NCBI GenBank assembly: GCA_016873335.1
Contig: VGXN01000007.1
Location: forward strand, 1 to 49,058
Length of the DNA: 49,058 nucleotides
Source: Phycisphaerae bacterium
Lineage (GTDB): Bacteria; Planctomycetota; Phycisphaerae; Phycisphaerales; SM1A02
Direction of reading: 5' to 3'
In this document: positions 49,055 through 49,058 of the stretch, one piece after another
How positions within the stretch are numbered: position 1 is the stretch's first letter
Layout: every line of letters starts with the position of its first letter
The notes under the pieces: generated by a model
Told to the model about the DNA's origin: nothing
What the model saw: only the letters and a program-made list of their open reading frames with translations
Database searches by the model: none
Translations under genes and position numbers: made by a program

Positions 49055-49058
49055 CGAG

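Noticed and set aside
1..49058. CRISPR array, insertion sequence, prophage or integron signatures
   Set aside because: No regularly spaced repeats, transposase, integrase or terminal inverted repeats with target duplications were seen; gene content is housekeeping and lineage-specific.

Overview
The window is a gene-dense, high-GC bacterial chromosome segment with 34 protein genes I can support, one tRNA gene, and a single gene-free stretch longer than 300 bases. The most likely source is a planctomycete, possibly of the Phycisphaerae. Reasons: it has Gram-negative envelope genes (an LpxL-type lipid A acyltransferase, an LptC/OstA-like protein, a giant AsmA-like protein); a C30-type carotenoid set (two CrtI/CrtN-family desaturases, an aldehyde dehydrogenase, an acyltransferase, a glycosyltransferase); GTG starts in several genes; weak Shine-Dalgarno use outside translation genes; and many membrane or secreted proteins I cannot assign. 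The taxonomic call is inference, not proof.

Layout. 1-4222 (+): two translationally coupled genes of unknown function, a helical-repeat protein cut by the window edge and a single-span membrane protein. 4249-10082 (-): a translation/envelope housekeeping run read from the right: tRNA-Gln(UUG), a GlmU-like uridylyltransferase without the acetyltransferase half, prs, rplY, pth, rpsF, ssb, then a PLP trans-sulfuration enzyme. 10083-10547: intergenic region rich in hairpins. 10548-11165 (+): aat. 11221-12309 (-): ychF. 12438-16614 (+): mrdA-rodA-rsmG, two elongasome genes coupled to a 16S rRNA methyltransferase. 16648-20813 (-): two unknown proteins, an LpxL-family acyltransferase and a membrane-anchored coiled-coil protein with an EF-hand loop. 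20966-24849 (+): rpsT, a CPBP membrane protease, and a long LptC/OstA-like protein.

24861-32379: carotenoid region. On the minus strand a desaturase is followed by kynA. Divergently on the plus strand lie an aldehyde dehydrogenase, a second desaturase, an acyltransferase and a family-2 glycosyltransferase, the last three overlapping each other. Together they could oxidise, glycosylate and acylate a C30 carotenoid in the manner of staphyloxanthin. 32315-34336 (-): an MsbA-type ABC exporter whose 3' end overlaps the glycosyltransferase. 34374-35594 (+): a secreted endonuclease/exonuclease/phosphatase-family protein.

35539-44084 (-): a chain of five genes (AsmA-like giant, LOG-family protein, lipoprotein-like protein, CDP-alcohol phosphatidyltransferase, trpB) in which every junction is a 4-base stop/start overlap. 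44145-44906 (+): a pteridine-reductase-like SDR. 44872-45957 (-): a TPR protein. 45956-49054 (+): valS, complete. No insertion sequence, prophage, CRISPR array or rRNA gene was seen.
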